Source of the DNA: Clostridiales bacterium
GTDB lineage: Bacteria > Bacillota > Clostridia > Saccharofermentanales > Saccharofermentanaceae
NCBI GenBank assembly: GCA_017617295.1
Contig: JAFZWN010000021.1
Coordinates: 35,801 to 99,800, forward strand
Length of the DNA stretch: 64,000 nt
Direction: 5' to 3'
In this document: positions 9,720-17,877 of the stretch, one piece after another
Layout: each line of letters opens with the position of its first letter
Numbering within the stretch: the stretch's first letter is position 1
Notes under the pieces: model-generated
What the model saw: the letters and a program-made list of their open reading frames with translations, nothing else
Told to the model about the DNA's origin: nothing
Database searches by the model: none
Translations under genes and position numbers: made by a program

Positions 9720-9994
9720 GTCGTTTCTCCTGTTTATTCAACAAGTTAGTGTAATGTACTGTTGTGGTTGTAGCCAAGAAATTCAATCCGATAAATAATT
9801 AGTTGCTATTTTTGAATAAAGTTTCTATATAGCAGAAACGAAAAAAGCAGATTTTCCATCTCGAACTGTAGTATTATACCTTCAATGGATAGACCAAATC
9901 AGAGTTGATAATTCCTGATTATTCGAAATATATAGTTGTAAAGGGATATATAGTATTGTTATAGCTTATATTAGAAAATTTTGATTTCACAGAA

Positions 9995-10243
9995 TTAATC
10001 ATCTTCATCAACCCAGATGAATCCGAGGTTGGTTTTTGATAAATCTAGGTTTCCATTAGCAAATAAAATGGAACAATATCTATTATATTCGACAGTACTA
10101 ATAGGTTCTGTAGATTCCCACCAACCTTCTGATTCTCCTGTTTCATAAAAACCTATTTTCCCATAATTATCGTAAAAGAAATAGCTTATTTCACTAACTC
10201 TAAGTGTTCCATAAATACTATTTTTCTTAAATAATATTCTCAT
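9995..10243 (-). CDS. Small AT-rich hypothetical protein
   Basis: An 82-residue acidic protein rich in aromatic residues (YFFYDNYGKIGFYE, GWWES, GFIWVDEDD). I do not recognise a family. There is no signal peptide or transmembrane helix. The start is backed by GAGG about nine bases upstream, and it shares the AT-rich composition and strand of abiH, 275 bases away. It may belong to the same acquired segment; a functional link is only suggested by position. Confidence 0.55.
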   Translation of the reverse strand: MRILFKKNSIYGTLRVSEISYFFYDNYGKIGFYETGESEGWWESTEPISTVEYNRYCSILFANGNLDLSKTNLGFIWVDEDD

Positions 10244-10655
10244 GGATAGTACCTCGATTCTTTATGATATATGGTACAGACTAAATGTAATCAATCCTAA
10301 AAGATGAAATCCTTCAATAATTAAATTTTATATTACATTTATTGGAAAAGCAATTTTATTGGGTTGGAATGGCCTGGTTTAGTAGTAAAGTTGTGGTGTA
10401 GTTATAGTTGTCTCAAAGTGTTTTATCGGCTGTTGAATCTTGGATTATCAACAGTATATATGTTTTTCTGACTTAAAATTGCTAATGCGGATTCCATTCA
10501 CACCGAATTTCAAAATGAGGGAATATAACTGCTGTTTCATTCGAATTGCAACCCCTGTTTTATATATTGGATATATATTTCAAACGATCCTGCAACCGGA
10601 TACTTCATCTTTACGACTATATGGGTGAAAACAAACAGAATCGGAGGGATCTGAA
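10244..10655. other. AT-rich gene-free spacer at the right edge of the AbiH island
   Basis: About 410 bases without a convincing gene. A 62-codon open frame at 10440-10628 lacks a ribosome binding site and family features. Composition returns to the chromosomal average at about 10620. No integrase, tRNA or clear flanking direct repeat is visible. Confidence 0.55.
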
Positions 10656-11159
10656 ATGAAAAAACTGACTGCAATAGTAACCCTGATCATGAGCCTTGTG
10701 CTCCTTCTTCCTGCCTGCACTGCAAAAGTCGCTGCGGAGCCTGTACTCTGTCAATCGCACGTGATCAACCGCATGAACTGGGTCGAGTATGATTCGGCGA
10801 TCCGCGGAGGCAACCTGCAAGTGTTCTTTGATGTTGCCGATGACAGCATTTCTGAGGAAGATCTTTGGGAGATGAAGATGTATATCTTTGAGAAGGACCC
10901 TTCCGGAAGATACGATCTTGATAAGGCTCTTCTGGAAACTGATGCGGAAGTCCTTTTGAGATGGCATCCCGAGACGGAGACGAGTACTGTCGACGGTGTG
11001 GAATTCATGATGTTTCTCGGATTTATTCCGACAGGAGATTACGTTTATGTGATCACTGCTCCGGACGGTACTATCGACAGCATTACCGAGTTTCAGATAG
11101 TGGAGCCGTCCGATGCTCATGAGATCATACATGAGGAGACCGATTACAGCCTTTCTTAA
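10656..11159 (+). CDS. Putative lipoprotein
   Basis: A 167-residue protein with a lipoprotein-type signal: basic start (MKKLT), hydrophobic stretch and LLPAC with the candidate lipidated cysteine at residue 21. The proline at -2 is unusual for a lipobox, so plain secretion is an alternative. The mature part is acidic and appears beta-rich; I recognise no family. The start has CGGAGGGATC upstream. A hairpin terminator follows at 11180. Confidence 0.7.
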   Translation: MKKLTAIVTLIMSLVLLLPACTAKVAAEPVLCQSHVINRMNWVEYDSAIRGGNLQVFFDVADDSISEEDLWEMKMYIFEKDPSGRYDLDKALLETDAEVLLRWHPETETSTVDGVEFMMFLGFIPTGDYVYVITAPDGTIDSITEFQIVEPSDAHEIIHEETDYSLS

Positions 11160-11179
11160 CTTTCATAATACAACCGCAT

Positions 11180-11222
11180 CCGCCGTTGCCCGTTCTATAT
11201 GAGCAGCGGCGGAAATCTTTTT
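11180..11222 (+). terminator. Intrinsic terminator after the lipoprotein gene
   Basis: CCGCCGTTGC (11180-11189) pairs with GCAGCGGCGG (11203-11212) with one G-T wobble, followed by a T-rich stretch. Confidence 0.7.
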
Positions 11223-11335
11223 CCGGACTTCTTATCTTCTGCTATTGCATGTCTGCATAACGGTATTTGTCTTTGACACAAATGATATGATTGTACAGTT
11301 GTGTTTTATATCAAAGTGAAAAAAACAGTCGGGGG

Positions 11336-11515
11336 ATGTATAGGTTTGTTTTCGTGACTCTGATCATCGGCTTTACGGCTATAGCGGGAGTGTTCGATCT
11401 TCCCGTCATGATCCCCTCGTTCGGCATATGGCTACTGATACTGATGGCGGTCTACATGATCCTTGCCCGGATCCTGAAAGCCGTCTATATCAAGGCCAAT
11501 AAGGAATGGGTGTAA
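11336..11515 (+). CDS. Small two-helix membrane protein
   Basis: A 59-residue, mostly hydrophobic protein with two likely transmembrane helices (FVFVTLIIGFTAIAGVF and IWLLILMAVYMILARIL) and a short basic tail. The ATG at 11336 directly follows GGGGG, an uncomfortably short spacing; a TTG start at 11291 is possible in frame. No family recognised. It precedes the FtsK-like operon by 145 bases and could belong to it. Confidence 0.5.
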   Translation: MYRFVFVTLIIGFTAIAGVFDLPVMIPSFGIWLLILMAVYMILARILKAVYIKANKEWV

Positions 11516-11660
11516 GCTCCCCCGGCTTTTCCGGAGTTAATTCATTATCCGAAAGTAAACCCGTTGTTAATTAACTGAAAACAATGGGGATGTCCCGTAT
11601 ACACTGCAGTTTTATAGTAATAAAATCGAATTATAGATCGCAGGGAGGAGGGGCGTATCA

Positions 11661-12968
11661 ATGGCAAAAGAGAAATACATAGAAGAACAGATACTGAAGT
11701 ATTGTGTCAAAAGACAGCTCGATCCTTCGGGGCTTCACCGTTTCCAAAGATCCGGCCCGGATGATCTTTATATGCCTGATATCGATTCCCTGAACAACTT
11801 CCTAAAGGAAAACGGCATATCTGCGGAAGCGGTGGATTACCGAGAGGGCCCCGATATCGTCGAATACGATATTAAGCCTGACGGAATTACGATCAGAGAA
11901 CTTCAGGATAAACATACAATGCTGGCTCCTTTCTTTAAGCAGAAAGACGTCAACATCGAATGGCATCCGGGTTCTTCATACGTGTCCCTTTCGTACAGGA
12001 TCAGGAAGGGACCTCTCTATCTCGGTGACTTCATAATGAATTCGGAACTCACTTCTCCCAAATACATGTTCGGCGTAGACAGCATGGGCAGACCTGTCAC
12101 GTATTCGCCTCTTGAGACCGGAAATCTGCTTATCAGTTCCGCTTCCCAGGATCAGATCACGAAGGTCATAGATTCGATCTTTATCCATATGAACTGTATC
12201 GAGAATGACAGCAGTTCCGAAGTCTATCTTATCTATTCAAACAACCGTTACGATAAGCTCCTGGATTCTCCGCTCCTCAAGAAGAACAAGAGTGGAAGAC
12301 AGGAGACGATGGAATTCCTGGAGCTGGTAAAAAAGGATGTCGAATACCGTAAGAGTGTATACAGAAGATCTCATGACAAAAAGATCTTTGTGATCATACC
12401 CGATATCTCGGTTCTTCTCGGTGGATACAGATATGAGAATATCAGGCTCCTGAAGTCGCTCCTTCTGGAGTCGAACAGACTCGGCATATACTTTATCGTC
12501 GGATGCAGGCTCAACGTCCGTACTCACCTGTTCAAGTCGATCAGGAACAGTTTCGGCGGACTGATCAGCTTCAGGTCATATAATGAGATGATAGATGAGG
12601 CGACACCTGATCTGTTTATCTACTATGACTGCAACAGATTTAACAGGACATACGGAATGGCTCTCGAGGCGGACAGTGAAGATCTTGACAGTCTGGCCTC
12701 GCTGGATAAGGATTCGTCAGAGATACTTAAGAGATACGAAAAGAGGATCCCGTACGCCGTAGAAGCTATGGATGTGATATCTATAGTGGACGGTGTCAGC
12801 ATGAAGGTCCTTATGGAAAGCCTGTCGTGGACAAAAGAGCAGGCAGAGGATGCGGTCAGTCTTCTGGAAGACATACACTTTATCAGTCCGCCAAACCACG
12901 ACGGAAAAAGGAATATCCTGATCTCATATTATTTCTGGAGTATATATCTGAAAGAGGAAAAGGTGTAA
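11661..12968 (+). CDS. FtsK/SpoIIIE-like protein with degenerate ATPase motifs
   Basis: A 435-residue protein that follows the order of the SpoIIIE/FtsK motor region but has lost its catalytic motifs. GPDIVEYDIKPDGITIREL (63-81) matches the GPxVxRYEL segment of the alpha domain, and YMFGVDSMGRPV (135-146) matches the ALGxDIxGxPV strand. Where FtsK has GATGSGKS, this protein has SSASQDQI (159-166). The Walker B aspartate-glutamate region reads VIIPDI (244-249), and IVGCRLNVRTHLFKSIRNSF (279-298) replaces the IATQRPSVDVITG segment. Residues ~373-410 resemble the winged-helix gamma domain. No membrane segment is seen. The start has GGGAGGAGGGGC. It is followed ten bases later by a coiled-coil membrane protein. 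A non-catalytic DNA-binding or scaffold role is inference. Confidence 0.7.
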   Translation: MAKEKYIEEQILKYCVKRQLDPSGLHRFQRSGPDDLYMPDIDSLNNFLKENGISAEAVDYREGPDIVEYDIKPDGITIRELQDKHTMLAPFFKQKDVNIEWHPGSSYVSLSYRIRKGPLYLGDFIMNSELTSPKYMFGVDSMGRPVTYSPLETGNLLISSASQDQITKVIDSIFIHMNCIENDSSSEVYLIYSNNRYDKLLDSPLLKKNKSGRQETMEFLELVKKDVEYRKSVYRRSHDKKIFVIIPDISVLLGGYRYENIRLLKSLLLESNRLGIYFIVGCRLNVRTHLFKSIRNSFGGLISFRSYNEMIDEATPDLFIYYDCNRFNRTYGMALEADSEDLDSLASLDKDSSEILKRYEKRIPYAVEAMDVISIVDGVSMKVLMESLSWTKEQAEDAVSLLEDIHFISPPNHDGKRNILISYYFWSIYLKEEKV

Positions 12969-12977
12969 GGAGGTAAC

Positions 12978-13916
12978 ATGGCTGAAGGGAGAAATCTGTT
13001 AAAAGAGCGTCTGGAGAAAAGACGGGAAGAGAAAGATGCTGAAGAGCAGCGCCTGAAAGAGAGTCAGAGGCTTGAAGAAGAGCAGAATGAAGTGGACAGG
13101 CTCCGCGGTCTGATCGCTAATAATATCCGCTCGGACGACTATAAAAGAGCACGGGAGATCTATGAAAAGATCCTTCAGATACGTCCTGATGATCATGAGG
13201 CATTATGGGGTATCTGTGAATGCGATAAAAAGGAAGATAAAGACGCCGGCAATAAGTTTATGAATCTTGGAAGCGTCGATGAATTTGTCAGCCGTGCTGA
13301 TGATGTACTGTTTGTGGAAGATAAACTAGCTGTCATCGAAAAGGAATATCAGGATGAATTCGAGGACCTTAGCGATAAGAAAAAGCATCACGGGAATGCT
13401 CTTTCTGATGCGAAGCGCAATCTTCAGAATCTGAACAATGATTTCGGAAAGCTCAAAGATCCCAAAAAGGCAAAGAGACTTTGGTCGTTGGTTACCGGGG
13501 CCGTTCTCGTTATCATACTTTTTATTGCACGTTATTCTCTGGAACTTGAGGAAATGATAGATAATATCATCTTTTTCTCGTTGGTGGTCATGGTCTGCTG
13601 GATGAGTGCATTTCTGATGCCGTTCCTTGTCTATTATCACGGCAGCACCAAGGTCGATGATGACAGGGACGAGTATCTCCGTCAGATCGGCTATATGGAC
13701 AGAGTCGTTGAAGCGGAGCAGGAATGGGTCAGGACGTTCGACGAAAAGATCTCCTCTCTTGATAACAGGATGAAAGAGATCCGTGATATCTATTATGCCC
13801 GTCCGGATGCCGAAGCTCCTTCTGATACAGAAGAGGCAGAGGAAGATGAAGTCCCGTCAGATCCCGAAGCAGTATCTGATCCCGGGGATATCCCCGCCAA
13901 TGAATTGATCTTCTGA
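12978..13916 (+). CDS. Coiled-coil membrane protein with TPR-like repeat
   Basis: A 312-residue protein: charged coiled coil at ~8-45, a TPR-like helical pair at ~50-82 (YKRAREIYEKILQIRPDDHE), a second coiled coil at ~115-160, two transmembrane helices at ~168-186 and ~196-220, a third coiled coil at ~225-265, and an acidic Pro/Ser/Glu tail. This predicts a bitopic hairpin with large cytoplasmic arms. No known family recognised. The AAGGAGG before its ATG lies at the end of the FtsK-like gene, so the two are almost certainly one operon, and it may anchor that protein to the membrane (inference). Confidence 0.72.
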   Translation: MAEGRNLLKERLEKRREEKDAEEQRLKESQRLEEEQNEVDRLRGLIANNIRSDDYKRAREIYEKILQIRPDDHEALWGICECDKKEDKDAGNKFMNLGSVDEFVSRADDVLFVEDKLAVIEKEYQDEFEDLSDKKKHHGNALSDAKRNLQNLNNDFGKLKDPKKAKRLWSLVTGAVLVIILFIARYSLELEEMIDNIIFFSLVVMVCWMSAFLMPFLVYYHGSTKVDDDRDEYLRQIGYMDRVVEAEQEWVRTFDEKISSLDNRMKEIRDIYYARPDAEAPSDTEEAEEDEVPSDPEAVSDPGDIPANELIF

Positions 13917-13996
13917 AAAACGGAAAATACTTCATGGGTCCGGGCGCATATCCGGTTTAACACTGTTACAGATCCTGTTGTTACAGTATGGATCGT

Positions 13997-14114
13997 GCTG
14001 TCCCTGCTCATGTACACAAAATAGCTGTTTTATGCAACAAAGCAGGGACGAGGGCGGGTTTGTCCCTGGTCTTGTACATAAAAATGCGGTTACAAGAAGC
14101 AAATTAGGGACAGC
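13997..14114 (+). repeat. 118-bp palindromic intergenic repeat, copy A
   Basis: Bounded by GCTGTCCCT (13997-14005) and AGGGACAGC (14106-14114), with an internal GCGGGTTTGTCCCT segment and a shared GGTTACAAGAAGCAAAT block. Two further copies occur at 23542 and, inverted, at 37446. No coding region inside. Confidence 0.85.
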
Positions 14115-14134
14115 GGCAGGGCTTCAGTTTCGAC

Positions 14135-14181
14135 ACAGGGACAGGTATACGAACCTCACGGTTGATACCTGTCCCTGTTTC
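14135..14181 (+). terminator. Long hairpin between convergent genes
   Basis: A perfect 14-bp stem (ACAGGGACAGGTAT at 14135-14148 with its complement at 14165-14178) followed by TTTCTGT. It should end the FtsK-like operon. The last codons and the stop codon of the convergent cotH-like gene lie inside it. Its arms share the AGGGACA motif with the neighbouring 118-bp repeat. Confidence 0.7.
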
Positions 14182-16177
14182 TGTATATATGAATAACTGC
14201 CGATCTACGGCCGCGGGACGAACGTCTCTTTATCCCGTTTACTATCAGAAGAGCGACGAGCATTGCAACAAGACAGATGACACACAGGGCGGCTCCTTTG
14301 ACCGAGGAGATGTTGAATCCGGATCCGGGCATGTTTCCCGGGCCGAAACTTCCCATAGCGGGCATGGAGCCGCCTCCGGGGCCGCCCGGGCCTCCCGGAC
14401 CGCCGCCCATGTTGCTGAAGTCAAAGCCGCCTTCTCCTTCCATGGCGCTGAAGTCGAAGTTCATCCTTCCGCCGCGCGTTTCCGCTCCGTCGCCGCCGCC
14501 GAAGCTGCCGCCCATGTTGAAGCGGCCCATGGCTTCGATGTCAATAGATGAACCGTCGACTCTGGTGTCTTTGGCGAACCGCTGTTCGCTGTCGGTCGAA
14601 GGGATAGTTCCCGATAACTGCCTGTTGATACTCTCGGCGCGGAGCTTTACCGTGTTATAAAGTATCTCGACTGCGGTATGGTATTCGTCCGCATCGTAGA
14701 AAGCGGTCGGATCGGTCTCTACGAGTTCATCGATCTGAGATCTGATACGGTTATATGTGGTATCGAATCTTCCGCCGTTGACGTATCCGTCTACGAGCAT
14801 CTGAAGATATTCGTGATATCTGGCCAGATATTCCTCGTTTTCGAGCAGCGCGTCAAAGAACTTCGTTCCGGAGAATGGGGTGTCGATCGCATCGTTGATC
14901 ATCTCGGTGCCGTCGGCTGAGGAGCCCATCGACATTCCGCCGAAAGACAGGTTATAGTCCCAGGGAAAGATGTTTAACTGTCCGTCGTATTCGTAAAGGT
15001 AATAGTTATGAGCCATACTGCCCGAGAGGCTGTCCATGTTTACGGAGAATTCGTGGACCGCCATATATCTTAAGATGTTATCGACATCAAGATACTCCTC
15101 GAGATCGGTACCTTCGCTTATGTTACGGAGCGCCGTTACCACTCTTCTGTGATCATCCTTGCCGGTCCCCGTGATCTCGCCGTCCCAGATGGTGGAATAA
15201 CTGTCGAGATCGTCGTCGGTATAATTCAGATCGGCTCCGCCTCCGCCTCCGCCGAAAGAGAATCCGCCTCCGCTCATATCAGGCATGCCTTCAAAGGAGA
15301 AGCCGTCTCCCTCAGGCATGTCTTCGAATGAGAAGTTACTCATGTCCGGCATATCCTCAAACGAGAAGTCTCCTCCCGGACCTCCTTCCGGGAACCTGTT
15401 CCCGCCTTCTCCGCCGCCCGGAGGCTGCATCTGTGAGAGATCGGGCATGTTCTCCGGATCGAAGCCGCTGAAGTCGAAGTCACCGAAGTCGATTCCGGAC
15501 ATCGAAAAGCCTGATGAAGAAGAACTGTTGCCTCCGCCCATCTCCATGCTGTCGGGCTTATAGAGCTCTCCGTCGCGTGTGCCGAAGTTTCTTAACATGA
15601 AGCTCTGTTCCACACCTTCGAGTGCGGTGTATACGCCCCAATATTCGCCGTTTACGCATACACGGGCATAGTTGTAAAGTGATGCGTCCACATCGAGGTA
15701 CTGAAACATATCGTATATGATCGCTTCCTTCATGTTGGTGGCATCGGCGTAGTTGTTATTGAGTATCAGCTTGTCGAGGCCGAAGCATGTCTGACCGTCG
15801 ACGAAGTGGTCGAACTCGAGCTTGAAGGAATACCTGTTCGTGCCGGTATCCATCGCGATGGCTGACAGGCTGGTATTGCCTTTGGGACGTATCGCGACAT
15901 TATTGATGCGGGTGCCGTTTATCACGACATTACAGACGTAATATTCTTCGCTCAGGGCGTTTCTGAGCATCGTGTTCCATGAATCTCCGTCCATCTCGAT
16001 ACTAATCTCTATGATCTCACCGGTATCGAAGAGAGCGGTCTCGTATTCCATTTTGACTCCGGTGCCGCCTAAGGCTTCGACCAGGGAATCGGAATAGGAG
16101 ACGGCAAGGAGACACAATACCACTGCCACCGCCATCATCGCGATTATTATCTTGGAAATGTGCTTATGCTTGAGCAA
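14156..16177 (-). CDS. CotH-family kinase-like membrane protein
   Basis: A 673-residue protein of the CotH family, whose founding member is a spore-coat protein kinase. An N-terminal transmembrane helix (~8-27) is followed by the CotH core with DKLILNNNYADATNMKEAI, VNGEYWGVYTALEGVE and, after an insert, LNIFPWDYNLSFGG. The insert (~215-315) is low-complexity, with repeats of FSFEDMPDM and FSFEGMPDM plus a glycine run. A second Gly/Pro/Met-rich stretch precedes a C-terminal helix (~625-648) and a basic tail. The start is TTG at 16177 with GGAGG seven bases upstream; the nearby ATG is out of frame. It is third in an operon after VTC and DUF4956 genes. The final residues are encoded by a hairpin. 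Confidence 0.85.
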   Translation of the reverse strand: MLKHKHISKIIIAMMAVAVVLCLLAVSYSDSLVEALGGTGVKMEYETALFDTGEIIEISIEMDGDSWNTMLRNALSEEYYVCNVVINGTRINNVAIRPKGNTSLSAIAMDTGTNRYSFKLEFDHFVDGQTCFGLDKLILNNNYADATNMKEAIIYDMFQYLDVDASLYNYARVCVNGEYWGVYTALEGVEQSFMLRNFGTRDGELYKPDSMEMGGGNSSSSSGFSMSGIDFGDFDFSGFDPENMPDLSQMQPPGGGEGGNRFPEGGPGGDFSFEDMPDMSNFSFEDMPEGDGFSFEGMPDMSGGGFSFGGGGGGADLNYTDDDLDSYSTIWDGEITGTGKDDHRRVVTALRNISEGTDLEEYLDVDNILRYMAVHEFSVNMDSLSGSMAHNYYLYEYDGQLNIFPWDYNLSFGGMSMGSSADGTEMINDAIDTPFSGTKFFDALLENEEYLARYHEYLQMLVDGYVNGGRFDTTYNRIRSQIDELVETDPTAFYDADEYHTAVEILYNTVKLRAESINRQLSGTIPSTDSEQRFAKDTRVDGSSIDIEAMGRFNMGGSFGGGDGAETRGGRMNFDFSAMEGEGGFDFSNMGGGPGGPGGPGGGSMPAMGSFGPGNMPGSGFNISSVKGAALCVICLVAMLVALLIVNGIKRRSSRGRRSAVIHIYRNRDRYQP

Positions 16178-16191
16178 AACATTAACCTCCG

Positions 16192-16863
16192 TCAGGACAT
16201 GTAGTCACCGTTATAGGTAACCAGTGTTGCACCTGATACGCCGCTTATGTCATTGATCTTATTTACGAAATCCGTTGCGTTGTCCTTAACGCGGATCTCG
16301 GCTGTCAGTTCGATCCCGGATGCATCGACAGTCTTGGACTTGACGATGAACTTGTCGACTGATCCCTTAACGAGTTCGAGCGTGCTCTTCTCGGCCTTTT
16401 CGCCGTCACAGTTCACGATAAGGATATAAGGAGTATTAAGGCTCTTTCTGTTGGCGCAGATCACGAGGATAATGCCGATTATAAGAGAACCTATTACCGC
16501 GAGAGGTATCATGCCCGCACCGATCACGATGCCGACAGCCAGTGACCAGAACAGGAATACGATCTCCATGGGTTCTTTTATCGCTGCACGGAAACGGACG
16601 ATAGAGAGTGCACCGACCATACCGAGCGAGAGAACGACGTTGGATGTTACTGCCATGATGACAAGTGTCGTAACGAGCGAGAGTCCTATGAGCGACATCG
16701 CGAATCCCGTGGAGTACATGATCCCGCTGAATGTCTTTTTGTAGATCACGAAGATGAACAGTCCGATCACGAGGGCAAAGACCATTCCGATAAGAGTGTC
16801 GATCGCCGAGAACTCCGAGATGCTCTCGAGAAAGCTTGATGTAAAGATGTCTCCGAAATTCAT
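16192..16863 (-). CDS. DUF4956 membrane protein
   Basis: A 223-residue membrane protein with about four transmembrane helices (~25-45, 50-75, 78-95, 105-135) and a C-terminal cytosolic domain of ACT/ferredoxin-like appearance. The segment SLGMVGALSIVRFRAAIKEP is the DUF4956 signature. Its biochemical function is unknown; it is typically found with VTC-domain and CotH genes, as here (14 bases before cotH, 30 bases after VTC). The start has CGGAGG ten bases upstream. Confidence 0.88.
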   Translation of the reverse strand: MNFGDIFTSSFLESISEFSAIDTLIGMVFALVIGLFIFVIYKKTFSGIMYSTGFAMSLIGLSLVTTLVIMAVTSNVVLSLGMVGALSIVRFRAAIKEPMEIVFLFWSLAVGIVIGAGMIPLAVIGSLIIGIILVICANRKSLNTPYILIVNCDGEKAEKSTLELVKGSVDKFIVKSKTVDASGIELTAEIRVKDNATDFVNKINDISGVSGATLVTYNGDYMS

Positions 16864-16893
16864 AAAATTTTATCCTCCGATATTTTATTATCA

Positions 16894-17595
16894 TTATCCG
16901 AATCGACGGCTCGCGCCGTACTTTGAAAATGCTTCCTGCCTGAGACCCGGAGTCTGTATGATGTCCTGTATTATCTCAGGAAGGAAGGAATCGTATTTGA
17001 TCTCGAGGAGCATGTATGCCGGGGTGTCAGTCGCGATTATATCGGAAACGCCGTCAGCGAGCAGATCTCTTCTGTAAACGCTGGTCTTGATCTTCGAATC
17101 GAAAGTGATCCGAACGTTGCCGGCTTTATAGATATACGGTTCGCGCTCGTAAGACACGAGTACTCTGGGCTTTAGTCTCTGGAAACGCATCTTGGCGTAG
17201 AATTCCTTTACCAGATCATTTTCGCTTCCGCGCATAAAGGATATGTCGCCGTCCAGTATCTTCCGGAATTCCGTATCGGTGATCTCAGCATCGTATTTAA
17301 GACAGAGATAACCGTCCTTGATCTTCTTTTCGAGCGTTATGTATGACAGATCGTCGTTATAGAATCTGATGCGGAATTTCTCTCTTTGTCCGATACCGTC
17401 TGTCTTCTCCCTCAGGGCCTTGTCATCGCTGTTGTCGAAATACACGCTTCTTATACGGTACTTTCCGTCGGGTCCCGCATGAGGATCCGGTCTCATTACC
17501 GCCTTAAGCCGTGACCTCATAGCGATGTAATCTGAATAGGGGATCTCGTACTTCAGTTCATGCCGGTACCTTTTTTCATTGGAAATGATCTGCAC
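16894..17595 (-). CDS. VTC-domain (polyphosphate polymerase-like) protein
   Basis: A CYTH/triphosphate-tunnel fold protein of about 233 residues, related to the catalytic domain of yeast vacuolar transporter chaperone, which makes polyphosphate. The tunnel's basic and acidic residues are present: EKRYRHELKYEIP, RIRSVYFDN, KFRIRFY, LEKKIKDGYLCLKY, VSYEREPY, RITFDSKI and LLEIKYDSFLP. There is no membrane segment. GTG at 17595 is preferred because AAAGGAG lies eight bases upstream; an in-frame ATG at 17613 has no convincing site. First gene of the VTC-DUF4956-CotH operon. Its product here is not proven; polyphosphate synthesis is inferred from the family. Confidence 0.85.
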   Translation of the reverse strand: MQIISNEKRYRHELKYEIPYSDYIAMRSRLKAVMRPDPHAGPDGKYRIRSVYFDNSDDKALREKTDGIGQREKFRIRFYNDDLSYITLEKKIKDGYLCLKYDAEITDTEFRKILDGDISFMRGSENDLVKEFYAKMRFQRLKPRVLVSYEREPYIYKAGNVRITFDSKIKTSVYRRDLLADGVSDIIATDTPAYMLLEIKYDSFLPEIIQDIIQTPGLRQEAFSKYGASRRFG

Positions 17596-17759
17596 GGCAA
17601 TAACTCCTTTCATCCGTGTTCCTGTGCAAGGGATTATATTTATCCTACCTTAAATGAACCTTAAATGGAATTTGAGGCTTGAAACGGGAGTGGTAACAGT
17701 TTGTTCATATTTGCAAACCCCTGATATCATTGGGCTTGAGATGGGTTTGTTCATAAGTT

Positions 17760-17787
17760 ATTAACAATTCATTAATAAATTGTTAAT
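17760..17787. promoter_or_regulatory. Perfect inverted repeat upstream of the VTC operon
   Basis: ATTAACAATT (17760-17769) and its exact complement (17778-17787) flank an 8-base AT spacer. It lies in the 282-bp gap upstream of the VTC-DUF4956-CotH operon and resembles an operator. A direct repeat GTTTGTTCATA occurs twice just before it. No identified regulator is linked to it. Confidence 0.45.
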
Positions 17788-17877
17788 ATTCTATTGTAAT
17801 TTGCGGATCAGGGTGCTAAGATGAATATGTAAATTTCGCTGGAAAGAAAAAAGAAGCTGGCCCTTTGAATGTGGAAA

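Noticed and set aside
10440..10628. 62-codon frame in the AT-rich spacer
   Set aside because: No ribosome binding site, no family features, and composition typical of non-coding sequence.
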